Position numbers and translations under genes: made by a program. From Belnapia mucosa (GTDB lineage: Bacteria; Pseudomonadota; Alphaproteobacteria; Acetobacterales; Acetobacteraceae): DNA of 33,163 nt. The DNA lies in the NCBI RefSeq assembly GCF_016775475.1, contig NZ_JAEUXJ010000029.1, positions 1 through 33,163 of the forward strand, written 5' to 3'. The notes below the pieces were generated by a model that made no database searches, was not told where the DNA came from, and was given only the letters and a program-made list of their open reading frames with translations. Numbering within the stretch: position 1 is the first letter of the stretch; every line of letters begins with the position of its first letter. This document shows positions 24,970 to 32,519 of this stretch, in pieces.

Positions 24970-25959
24970 TCAGTCCACGGAGGCGCCGGAGATGCGGACC
25001 AGCTCGGCGACCCGGGGCAGCTCGGCCGCGAAGAAGGCGGCGAACTCCTCCGGCGTGCTGCCGACCGGCTGATAGCCGAGCTCCTCCATGCGGCCGCGTG
25101 TCTGCGGCGTCCGCAGCGCCGCCGCGACCTCGCGCGAGAGGCGCGTCACGGCTGGGGCCGGGGTGCCGGCCGGCGCGAACAGACCGAGCCAGCTGTTGAA
25201 CTCGTAGCCGGGCAGTTCCTCGGCGATGGCCGGCACCTCTGGCAACTGCGCGGAGCGCTCCGACCGCGTGGTGCCGAGGGCCCGCACCTGACCCGACCGC
25301 ACCTGCTGGGCGGTCTCGACGAAAGGGGTGAACATCAGGTCGAGCCGCCCGGAGACGAGGTCGGCCATCGCCGGCGCGCCGCCGCGGTAGGAAACCTGGG
25401 TGAAGCTGACGCCGGCCCGGTGCTCGAACAGCGCCGCGGCAAAGTGCTGCGAGCTCCCGGCCCCGGCGATGCCGCAGTTCAGCTTCCCCGGCGCGGCCTT
25501 GGCGCGGGCGATGAGCTCCGTGACGTTCCGGACGGGAAGGGATGGGTGGACCACGAGCAGGCACGCGCTCAGGGCCACGAGCGAGACCGGGACGAAGTCA
25601 CGCACCACGTCGAAGGGCAGGTCGCGGTAGAGTGCCGCGTTCGTCGCATGGGATCCCATCGAGGCGACAACCAGGGTGTGCCCGTCGGGGGCGCTGCGGG
25701 CGACGTGCTCGGTTGCGATGTTGCCGGCCGCGCCGGTGCGGTTCTCCACCACCACGGACTGGCCGAGCCCGGCGGTAATTCCCTGGGCGACGACGCGGGC
25801 GGTGGTGTCGGTGCTGCCGCCCGGGGCAAAGCCGACGACGAGGCGGACCGGGCGCTCGGGGCTCCAGCTGGGGCTCGGGACCACTGGCTGGGCGTGTGCG
25901 CGGGCCCCTGGGAGGAGCGGCACCGCGGCAAGTGCGGCGAGCAGGCGGCGGCGTGTCAT
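24970..25959 (-). CDS. Tripartite tricarboxylate transporter (Bug) family periplasmic receptor
   Basis: This 329-residue protein has the signal peptide MTRRRLLAALAAVPLLPGARAHAQ. Bug hallmarks are PVRLVVGFAPGGSTDTTARVVAQ, SVVVENRTGAAGNIATEHVARSAPDGHTLVVAS, GAGSSQHFAAALFEHRAGVSFTQVSYRGGAPAMADLVSGRLDLMF, and LGLFAPAGTPAPAV. GGAGGAG sits about eight bases before the ATG. Family members capture carboxylates or other small ligands in the periplasm for TctAB permeases, none of which is present here. It shares the same fold as the receptor at 12204-13166 but is clearly divergent from it. A longer open frame exists upstream, but the signal peptide and ribosome site fix this start. Confidence 0.93.
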   Translation of the reverse strand: MTRRRLLAALAAVPLLPGARAHAQPVVPSPSWSPERPVRLVVGFAPGGSTDTTARVVAQGITAGLGQSVVVENRTGAAGNIATEHVARSAPDGHTLVVASMGSHATNAALYRDLPFDVVRDFVPVSLVALSACLLVVHPSLPVRNVTELIARAKAAPGKLNCGIAGAGSSQHFAAALFEHRAGVSFTQVSYRGGAPAMADLVSGRLDLMFTPFVETAQQVRSGQVRALGTTRSERSAQLPEVPAIAEELPGYEFNSWLGLFAPAGTPAPAVTRLSREVAAALRTPQTRGRMEELGYQPVGSTPEEFAAFFAAELPRVAELVRISGASVD

Positions 25960-26171
25960 GGGCGGGCTCCTCCGGCGGGAACGTCGGCCGCATTCGCTGC
26001 AGCCTGATTGGGTTCCACGATGCTGCAGGAGGAACGGCCGATCAACCTGCCGGCCCGGGCCGTCTGCCCCGCCGCGCTTGGCCGCCCTGGGCCCACGCCG
26101 ATATCCGCCGTGGGACCATGCACGGTGCGGCCTGCCAAGACGGCCGGCACTTCCTCGGCGGTGGGTCGGCA

Positions 26172-26290
26172 TCAGCGGCCCGTTGGCGCCGCCAGGGTCG
26201 CGGAGAGGTCGTCCTGCAGGCCCAGCCTCAGCCTTGAGGCCAACGGACAGACGCAGCAGGCCTTGGTGGTCCTGGTCGCCCGCTTGGCGT
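26172..26290 (-). pseudogene. Possible C-terminal fragment of a Cys/Met-metabolism PLP enzyme
   Basis: On the minus strand DQDHQGLLRLSVGLKAEA is read, and after a one-base change LQDDLSATLAAPTGR followed by TGA. The string GLLRLSVGLE followed by a short DL-rich helix is the usual C-terminus of cystathionine gamma-synthase/methionine gamma-lyase-type enzymes. Nothing upstream restores the remaining 350 residues. The similarity is short, so this is a tentative call. Confidence 0.4.
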
Positions 26291-26339
26291 CGGGTCTGAT
26301 GCTCGCGTCGATCATTGTCGACGGTGCCGCTCCGGGAAC

Positions 26340-27920
26340 TCAGGCCGGTCGGATGCCCCAGAACCGCGTGAACCCTGTTTGTAGCCCCTGTATACCCCGC
26401 GTCGCCGTCTGCTGCTTGAACTGTCCAAGTGGGTAGTAGGGTACCTCCTGCATGCAGGCGGTCTGGATATCGCGGCATACGGCCTGCCGCCCTGCTAAGT
26501 CAGGTGCGTCAAACCAAGTGCCATACAGCTCTTCGAGCTGCGCACTTTCGTACCAGCCCGCATAGCCTGCGGCCCCATTGCCGCGCACGCCGACATGCGT
26601 TGCCGGGTTGAGCAGATCCGTGCCCGTCCAGCTCGTTGCGAAGAGGCTCCAACCACCGCTCTCGACCGGGCCGCGGTTATTGCGCCGCTGAAGCATGGTG
26701 CCCCAGTCCGTGGCCACGTAGTCCACATTCATCCCGATCCGTCGCAGCATGTCCGCCGCCACGTCGCCCAGCGCCTTGATCGTCACATAGTCCGTCGGCA
26801 CCAGAAGGACGATCTTCTCGCCCTTGTAGCCGGCAGCTTCCAGGTCGCGCCGCACCGCTGCGTCGTCCTTTGGTTTCCGCAGAGGGTCGAGCCCCACCTC
26901 GCTCGCCATCGGCGTGCCCGGGGTGAAGAAGCCGGTTGGGACGTGATATGATGAGCGGTCCTCGCCGACGATCGCCTGCATGTAGGAGGCTTGGTCGATC
27001 GCTCCCATCACGGCGCGGCGGATAGCGGCGTTGTTGAACGGCGCCTGCGTGCAGTTGGGCCGCAGCATCCCAACCGTGCCCGTTTCCTCTTGAACGCGCA
27101 GCTGGAGGCCGCGGCTCCGCGCGATCATCGGCTTCAGATCATGCGCCACCTGTTCCCACCAGTCCTGTTCGCCCGAGACAAGCGCGCTGGCGGCGGTGGA
27201 GGCATCAGGGATGGTGGTCCAGACCACGCGGTCGTAGTGCACGACCTTGGGGCCTGCGCTGCCAAGCGCCGGTCCATTCTCCCGCGGCTTATAGCGATCG
27301 AATTTGGCATAGACATTGCGCGCGCCTTGCAGTCGCTCGTCCGCGACGTAGCGGAATGGGCCGCTGCCGATGATTTCAGTGATCTGCGTACCAGGGTCAG
27401 TGCGCGCCACCCGCTCCGGCATCATCGCAGGCATCATCGCAGTACCCTTCGCCAGTGCGTCCGGCAGCAGAGTGAAGGGTTTCTTCAGGCGGAAGACGAT
27501 CGTGCGGTCGTCAGGTGCGGAGATCTCGTCGGTCACCCGCATCAAGGCGCCGCCGAAGGCATCTCGGGCACCCCAGCGGCGGATGCTGGCGACACAATCC
27601 CGCGCCAGGACGGGGGTACCGTCATGGAAAAGAAGCCCCTCGCGGAGCCGGATGACCCAACGCTTGCCATCATCCTCTACCGTGTGGCCCTCGGCCATCT
27701 GCGGGTGCGGCACATCCTGCTGGTCGAGCCCATAGAGGGTATCGAACACCATGTAGCCGTGATTGCGCGTGACGTTCGCCGTGGTCCAGTGCGGGTCGAG
27801 GAAGGCGAGATCGATTTGCGGAATAAACCGCAGGATGCGCGACGTGCCCTGGGCGAAGGCCGGGGCGGAAAGGGCAGCGCCAGTCGCGGCAGCCCCTTTC
27901 AGCAATGAGCGACGATGCAT
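26340..27920 (-). CDS. Peptide-type ABC transporter substrate-binding protein (SBP family 5)
   Basis: This 526-residue protein starts MHRRSLLKGAAATGAALSAPAFAQ, a cleavable signal peptide. The DppA/OppA-family pattern is clear: DLAFLDPHWTTANVTRNHGYMVFDTLYGLD, then HTVEDDGKRWVIRLREGLLFHDGTPVLARDCVASIRRW, the TDEISAPDDRTIVFRLKKPFTLLPDAL segment, GSGPFRYV, and the C-terminal PYYPLGQFKQQTATRGIQGLQTGF. Members bind peptides, opines or nickel complexes for ABC import; no permease or ATPase is in the window. GGGGAGGGA lies just before the ATG. It follows the M81 peptidase gene by 91 bases on the same strand, a pairing common in peptide utilisation clusters. Confidence 0.92.
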   Translation of the reverse strand: MHRRSLLKGAAATGAALSAPAFAQGTSRILRFIPQIDLAFLDPHWTTANVTRNHGYMVFDTLYGLDQQDVPHPQMAEGHTVEDDGKRWVIRLREGLLFHDGTPVLARDCVASIRRWGARDAFGGALMRVTDEISAPDDRTIVFRLKKPFTLLPDALAKGTAMMPAMMPERVARTDPGTQITEIIGSGPFRYVADERLQGARNVYAKFDRYKPRENGPALGSAGPKVVHYDRVVWTTIPDASTAASALVSGEQDWWEQVAHDLKPMIARSRGLQLRVQEETGTVGMLRPNCTQAPFNNAAIRRAVMGAIDQASYMQAIVGEDRSSYHVPTGFFTPGTPMASEVGLDPLRKPKDDAAVRRDLEAAGYKGEKIVLLVPTDYVTIKALGDVAADMLRRIGMNVDYVATDWGTMLQRRNNRGPVESGGWSLFATSWTGTDLLNPATHVGVRGNGAAGYAGWYESAQLEELYGTWFDAPDLAGRQAVCRDIQTACMQEVPYYPLGQFKQQTATRGIQGLQTGFTRFWGIRPA

Positions 27921-28011
27921 CGGTCCCTCCCCTTCATGGCCCTGGAGCCGCCCATCGGCCAGGCTGTTTCCAGCTATGCAGCAAGAGCTGCGCTCGCGAT
28001 GCAAGATGCTT

Positions 28012-29502
28012 TCAAGGCGAGACGCCGCCGACCACATGGAGACGCGGCGTGAAATCCATCTCGTCCAGCGGGAAGAAGGGCCGCGCCTTGGTGAAGGGCA
28101 GTTCCGCCACGCGGTAGGAGGTCATACCCGGGGTATCCACGGTGACGCACTCGCCGATCGCCGCGTAGTTCAGGGTGAAATGGTAGCCGGAGCGGGTGAT
28201 CACGATGCCCATCCGCGCAGGATCGACCCCCATGGCTCGGAAGTAGCCGGGATCGAGGTAGGAATAGGGCTGGTCCGTCAGAATCAGGTGCACCTTGCCA
28301 ACCCGCAGCACCGCGTAGTCGCCCAACGTGGTGCGGTAGCCCGCATCCGCCGGTCCATCATAGACCACCTGCGCCGAGTTGCCGACTGACACGACCTCTC
28401 CGGTGACCGTCACCGGTGGAGAGACGGTGGAGTATCGCCCACCCACGGTCAGTGTAACTGTTGCCCCCTGCCCGGCCGCCTGACACGCTTGCACAGCCCT
28501 GACATCAGCAATGGGTATGGCAGAGGGTGGCAGGCTATCCCGTGCCAGCAGCGCTCGCAGCACGTAGGTTCCGTCACCAGGGCTGCCGCCCGCCACACGG
28601 TCCCCCTGGTCGCCCAGGATCAGTGGCCGCTCCATCCCATGCGCCGCCCGGTCCAGATACTCGTCCAGTGCGGGATAGCTTCCAATCAGCTCCCGCCGCC
28701 GGGCCCAGAGCGTCTGCGCCAGCTCCAATGCCAGATCATTGGGCGCCGTCCCATTCCCATATGCCAGCACCCATTGGCCGAGGCCGTGCACGTCCAGGAA
28801 CTGCTGGGCATTGAAGATCGAGACGTCACAGGCCACGCCGGCTTCCACCGCTGCGCGAGCGCGAGCATGCAGCGACAGCAGCGGGTCCTCGTCGGTGCGA
28901 TCATTGCCGAGCGTAAGCATCGGCAGGTGCACCGCCGCCAGCGCTGGCTGCAGCCGCCCCTCCAGCATGTCCAGCGCCGCAAGGAATGCGCGCCGCCCCG
29001 TATTCCCCTGATCGCCATGCGGGTTGGTGAGATACCCCGCGAGCAGGTTGCAGTGTGCCAGAATCTCCGGTGTGACATGAGCGTGCAGGTCGAAGCCGGC
29101 TGTCAGCGGCATCTCCGGGCCGACGATATGGCGCAGCGCCATCATTAGCGCGCCCTCGGGATCTTCTAAGCTTGGCGTCAGCATCCCGCCATGCAGCGGC
29201 AGCACGATCGCATCGAAGTCACCGCGCCGTGCCGCATCGCACATCCGGTCGCGCATTTCGGCGAAGACGGTGTCCTCCACCGGCCCGCCAGACTGAGCGC
29301 GGAACATCACCGGCACGATCACTTCGATGTCGTTCTCCGCGGCCGCGTCCACGATGCCGCCAAGCACGGAGTTGCTGCCGCGCGCTGTCTCCACCGCCTC
29401 CGCCCCAGCACGGATAGTGAACCACGACCGGCCGGTCCGCACGGGGTTGAAGCTGTGGGACTCCTGCGCGATGCCGCCGGCCAGGATCCGCCTCTTCGCC
29501 AT
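28012..29502 (-). CDS. M81-family metallopeptidase (MlrC-like)
   Basis: This 496-residue protein starts MAKRRILAGGIAQESHSFNP, the usual M81 N-terminus. Likely zinc ligands are the D-x-H pair in GFDLHAHVTPE and the H in YLTNPHGDQGN. Other conserved blocks are LPLHGGM, VFRAQSGGPVEDTVF, ILGDQGDRVAGGSPGDGTYVLRALL, and the C-terminal GIVITRSGYHFTLNYAAIGECVTVDTPGMTS. MlrC hydrolyses linearised microcystin; most bacterial homologues are of unknown substrate. The ATG is preferred over the GTG one codon upstream because GGAG is seven bases before it. It is probably co-transcribed with the downstream peptide-type receptor, suggesting use of an imported peptide or amide (inference). Confidence 0.92.
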   Translation of the reverse strand: MAKRRILAGGIAQESHSFNPVRTGRSWFTIRAGAEAVETARGSNSVLGGIVDAAAENDIEVIVPVMFRAQSGGPVEDTVFAEMRDRMCDAARRGDFDAIVLPLHGGMLTPSLEDPEGALMMALRHIVGPEMPLTAGFDLHAHVTPEILAHCNLLAGYLTNPHGDQGNTGRRAFLAALDMLEGRLQPALAAVHLPMLTLGNDRTDEDPLLSLHARARAAVEAGVACDVSIFNAQQFLDVHGLGQWVLAYGNGTAPNDLALELAQTLWARRRELIGSYPALDEYLDRAAHGMERPLILGDQGDRVAGGSPGDGTYVLRALLARDSLPPSAIPIADVRAVQACQAAGQGATVTLTVGGRYSTVSPPVTVTGEVVSVGNSAQVVYDGPADAGYRTTLGDYAVLRVGKVHLILTDQPYSYLDPGYFRAMGVDPARMGIVITRSGYHFTLNYAAIGECVTVDTPGMTSYRVAELPFTKARPFFPLDEMDFTPRLHVVGGVSP

Positions 29503-29614
29503 CACCAGTCTCCGTTCTCCCTAGGGAAGTACAGCCCGGCCGCCTGCCTAACGTGTTCGCCTCAAGCGCGAAGGGGACGAGGATGGCATGAGAAGCAGCG
29601 GACCAGAAACGCGA

Positions 29615-29653
29615 AAAGCCCCATGGCCTCGGTTGGAGGCCATGGGGCTTTTG
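29615..29653 (-). terminator. Strong bidirectional intrinsic terminator
   Basis: A perfect 17-base-pair stem, AAAAGCCCCATGGCCTC with its complement, closes a five-base loop and has A- and T-runs at the two ends. It lies 33 bases after the leftward KilA-N/HNH gene stop and upstream of the M81 gene, so it should insulate the two transcripts; it can also act in the other direction. Confidence 0.85.
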
Positions 29654-29685
29654 CAGTTGTGCCGCTGCTGAACAGCGGCTGGCGG

Positions 29686-30543
29686 CTAGGCTGCCGGTTC
29701 GTCGATGGTGGTCCGCTCGCGGCGGCGGTGCTCGAGCACGACGCTCTGGAAGGCGCGGAACTCGGGCACCCGCATGAAGCGAACCAGGTAGCCGCCATGG
29801 GTCAGCTCGTCGTGGCAAGGGGCGCAGATCAACCACCCATGCTCGGGCTTGTTCAGGCTCCGATGGAAGAAGTGGTCGAACTCGGCGCCCGGTATCACCC
29901 GGCCGGCCTCGGTGAGGACGCGTTCGCGCAGGCAACAGGGGCACTGGCCGCCGAAGGGCTCGGCCGCTACCGCCTTGACGATGATGCTCCGCCCCAGCCC
30001 GGTGAACTCCAGCCGGTTCCCCAGCACCAGCTCCTGCGCCGATAGCTGCAGGAACATCAGGTCCGCCGCATGCCGCTCGAGGGTATCGAGCCGGGCGTGC
30101 AGGTCGCGGAACTGCTGGGCCAGGTGCCGCCGCAGCGGATCGGGATCCGCGGCGGGCCGGTCGTCGTGCCACGCGAGGGCGGCACGGACGACGGCGTTGC
30201 ACCAGAGGTGGAACTCGGGCGAGAGGTAGCGGGCATAGGACAGGGCCAGCTGCCAATGGGCCCAGGTGCCGCCGTGGCGGCCGCGGGTGGTGGCAACGAA
30301 GCCGTCAGGGTCGAGACGGATAATATCATCCGGGATGATATTTTGGCGGGCCTCCCCTTCGGGGTCGGTCCAGTGCGCCTGGGCATGCGTGCGAAAGCGC
30401 GTGGTCTCCTCGAGCACCAGCCAGTGGATCGGGCGCCGATACTCCGGGCTGCCTGCTGCCCGCCACATATCGGTCAGGTTCAGCATGGTGCCGCGGAGGC
30501 GGATGGGCCTGCCCTGGTAGCTGAGGATGCTGGTTGGGGTCAT
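29686..30543 (-). CDS. KilA-N domain protein with C-terminal HNH-like zinc motif
   Basis: This 285-residue protein starts MTPTSILSYQGRPIRLRGTM. KilA-N DNA-binding domain landmarks are LNLTDMWRAAGSPEYRRPIHWL (about 21-42) and GGTWAHWQLALSYARYLSPEFHLWCN (91-116). A helical linker follows (LRRHLAQQFRDLHARLDTLERHAADLMFL). The C-terminal part has C201-P-C-C204, D223-H224, N231, C240-x-x-C243-H244 in FDHFFHRSLNKPEHGWLICAPCHDEL, an arrangement like HNH nucleases. KilA-N proteins are common in phages and mobile elements as DNA-binding factors. A fusion to an HNH-like fold suggests a nuclease, but catalysis is not shown. GGAGATCACC precedes the ATG, and a strong terminator follows the stop. Confidence 0.85.
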   Translation of the reverse strand: MTPTSILSYQGRPIRLRGTMLNLTDMWRAAGSPEYRRPIHWLVLEETTRFRTHAQAHWTDPEGEARQNIIPDDIIRLDPDGFVATTRGRHGGTWAHWQLALSYARYLSPEFHLWCNAVVRAALAWHDDRPAADPDPLRRHLAQQFRDLHARLDTLERHAADLMFLQLSAQELVLGNRLEFTGLGRSIIVKAVAAEPFGGQCPCCLRERVLTEAGRVIPGAEFDHFFHRSLNKPEHGWLICAPCHDELTHGGYLVRFMRVPEFRAFQSVVLEHRRRERTTIDEPAA

Positions 30544-31388
30544 GGTGATCTCCAGCGGGGTTTCGGCCTTGCTCAAGGACCGCAACGGTCGGCTCTGAGC
30601 TGCCGAGACGGGCTGGAGGGATGGGCCAAGCATTGGGCTCGGCCGGCCAAGAGGCAACGGCTGGGCCAGGCGGGCTGGATAGCAGTGCGTGGACCGCCAC
30701 CCCGACGCTGCTGGGGGCAGGGTCCGGACGCTGCTGTCCGGGCCTGTCTGGGCCCGGGCTCGCACGGCCAGCCTGCGGAAGCGCTGGCCAGCCGTGGTGC
30801 CGGCGCGGCATGCGCCGCGCCGATGCCGCGCGTGCGCGGCAGGCCGACGCATTCTCCCCGAAGGATCCGGGGGCAGCGCCGGGTAGGTCCCCGTCATCGC
30901 CAGTCCCGTGCCACCGCTGGCAGGGAAAGGGTTTGCAGAAGCGGCCGGCTCACTGCCGGATGCGCGGTGTCGGAGCCCCGCAGCGCCAGGTAAGGCGCTG
31001 CGGGGCTTCGCCCGACTGGGTGGATGACGAGGATGACGAGAGGCCGGCGGCCCTCCCTGGGCCCCAAGGCCGCGGCAGGACGGCACAGGGCAGCATCGCT
31101 GTTGGCTTAGGACGGCCGATCCCCAGCCAGGTCGGGCCTACCCTCAGGCCAAGACCGAGCCGGTGCAGAGGGAGAGCGACGATGCTCGATGAGTCGCGCT
31201 TCAGGTGTGATGGACATGGTGATTCAAATATTTGATTTCAATACCAGAACAGTGTGGCAGCTCAGCATTTTTGAATTTCGGCATCCGATCGCTGATCGGG
31301 TGTCTGGTCATCCGCCCCCTCGCAGGCGAGAACGGGGGTGCGGATGCGCCAAAGTGTTCAGGCCTCGCGCGGCTGGGCGAGCCCAGCA
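30544..31388. other. GC-rich gene-free stretch with hairpins
   Basis: No credible gene lies in these 845 bases. Strong hairpins occur at 30801-30822 (CGGCGCGGC/GCCGCGCCG, four-base loop) and 30974-31007. At 31182 an ATG with GAGGGAGAG just before it opens only 17 codons (MLDESRFRCDGHGDSNI), possibly the stump of a lost gene. From about 31205 to 31290 base composition turns AT-rich, which may mark a junction or a promoter. Confidence 0.4.
30974..31007. repeat. Perfect 14-bp-stem hairpin
   Basis: AGCCCCGCAGCGCC pairs fully with GGCGCTGCGGGGCT across a six-base loop, AGGTAA. There is no T-run on either side, so a Rho-independent terminator in the strict sense is not supported. It could end a leftward or rightward transcript or be part of a structured RNA. 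Confidence 0.55.
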
Positions 31389-31607
31389 TCAGCGACCGAC
31401 CGGAGCGTCCAGCAGCGCCTCCGCCTGCTGGATCAGGCTGCGCAGCCTGGCGGCGGCACGGCTGGCTTCGCCCCGGAGCCGCTGGCCGGCAATGACCTCG
31501 GCGCTCCGGCCGCCATGCTTCCAGGTCGCCCGGCGGCATCGCTCCAACCCTTCGAGTGTCCGGGCACCGGGTCGGTGCTTGGCCAGGGACGCGAGAGGGT
31601 CGCTCAT
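31389..31607 (-). CDS. Small basic hypothetical protein, coupled to the upstream gene
   Basis: This 72-residue protein starts MSDPLASLAKHRPGARTLEG. It is arginine- and alanine-rich. It has the motif WKHGGRSAE, as in small HG-motif proteins of plasmids and prophages, and ends in an amphipathic helix (RLRSLIQQAEALLDAPVGR). The start overlaps the upstream 252-residue gene by four bases (ATGA), so the two are translated together. Function is unknown; the HGGRSAE string is the only recognisable feature. Confidence 0.6.
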   Translation of the reverse strand: MSDPLASLAKHRPGARTLEGLERCRRATWKHGGRSAEVIAGQRLRGEASRAAARLRSLIQQAEALLDAPVGR

Positions 31608-32362
31608 TTTTGGCCCTCCCCCCGGTCCATGCGGCCCGCGACCACAGCCGCCCCGCCCTCCTGGACGTTCACATACTGGACCGTCACGAGTTGCTGGCCG
31701 CCGTTCCGCAGCCTCTCCAGGACCAGCATGCCGCGCTGGGAAGCCTCCACGGCCCGTGCCGCAGCCCGCGTCATCCGGGCGGCCTCAACGCTCTGGACCT
31801 GCTGCCGGGGCTCGGAGGCCCAGGTTTTGACGTCTGCTGCGAAGCCATTCGCCCGGGCGGCCAAGGTGATTCCGAGCGCGTGCATCACCGCGATCTGGTG
31901 TACCAAGTTGCGCTCCACCGCATTCCGCGCCCCGATGCTCTCGGTCATCTCCAGGGCCAGGGTCAGCGCGGGGCCAGACACCTTGCCCGTGAGGGCCAGG
32001 CGGTGCTCGGTGGCTTCGGCTGCCAGGAGGTCAGGCGGTTGCCGCACCTCGTTCTGGTAGAGCGAAGGCGTCTTGGGATCGGCCGAGACCACCTCGCCGC
32101 CAGTGCCTGGACTGAGCGGGCTGCCAACCGCCAGGAGCGGATCGCTGAGGCGGTCGGCCTGGCGCTCGAGGAAGGCGGCATCATGGCGCTCACGCTCGGC
32201 GCCATGACGATCTCCCCGCTCGCTCATCTGGCGGGCTCGCAACCGCCGTGTGGTGGCGTCTGCCTTCATCATGCGGCCCAGCCTGGCGCCGTCATTGCGG
32301 GGGTGCCTGCTGGCGAACACACGCAAGCTCGGGTCGTATGGCGTATCCGGGTTGTCGCTCAT
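31604..32362 (-). CDS. Hypothetical protein of mobile-element type
   Basis: This 252-residue protein starts MSDNPDTPYDPSLRVFASRH. The N-terminal third is charged (MKADATTRRLRARQMSERGDRHGAERERHD). The C-terminal half is helical, with ALEMTESIGARNAVERNLVHQIAVMHAL and a final VTVQYVNVQEGGAAVVAGRMD. The VQ-V-NV-x-x-GG-x-A-V-V ending is seen in small proteins of alphaproteobacterial plasmids and prophages that travel with HG-motif partners, which fits the overlapping downstream gene. No catalytic motif and no signal peptide were seen. The region between it and the decayed KilA-N copy (32363-32520) holds no gene but should contain its promoter. Confidence 0.6.
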   Translation of the reverse strand: MSDNPDTPYDPSLRVFASRHPRNDGARLGRMMKADATTRRLRARQMSERGDRHGAERERHDAAFLERQADRLSDPLLAVGSPLSPGTGGEVVSADPKTPSLYQNEVRQPPDLLAAEATEHRLALTGKVSGPALTLALEMTESIGARNAVERNLVHQIAVMHALGITLAARANGFAADVKTWASEPRQQVQSVEAARMTRAAARAVEASQRGMLVLERLRNGGQQLVTVQYVNVQEGGAAVVAGRMDRGEGQK

Positions 32363-32519
32363 GGGGGCTCCTGGTGAGGCCAGGGCTGCGAACCGGTGGC
32401 CAGATTGCCATCAGAGGGTGAACGGCTTACCCGCTTCTCGACATGACTCATTCTGTTAGGGCTGCGGATAAACATACTCGTTCCGCTGACATTCTATTCT
32501 ATTGGCCTATCGGCGGCCC

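Noticed and set aside
24652..26007. Long plus-strand frame opposite the second Bug receptor
   Set aside because: Antisense to a well-supported receptor; glycine- and arginine-rich without motifs.
30621..31235. 204-codon plus-strand frame in the hairpin-rich stretch
   Set aside because: Low-complexity Gly/Pro/Arg/Ala composition and no early ribosome site; only its last 17 codons have one.
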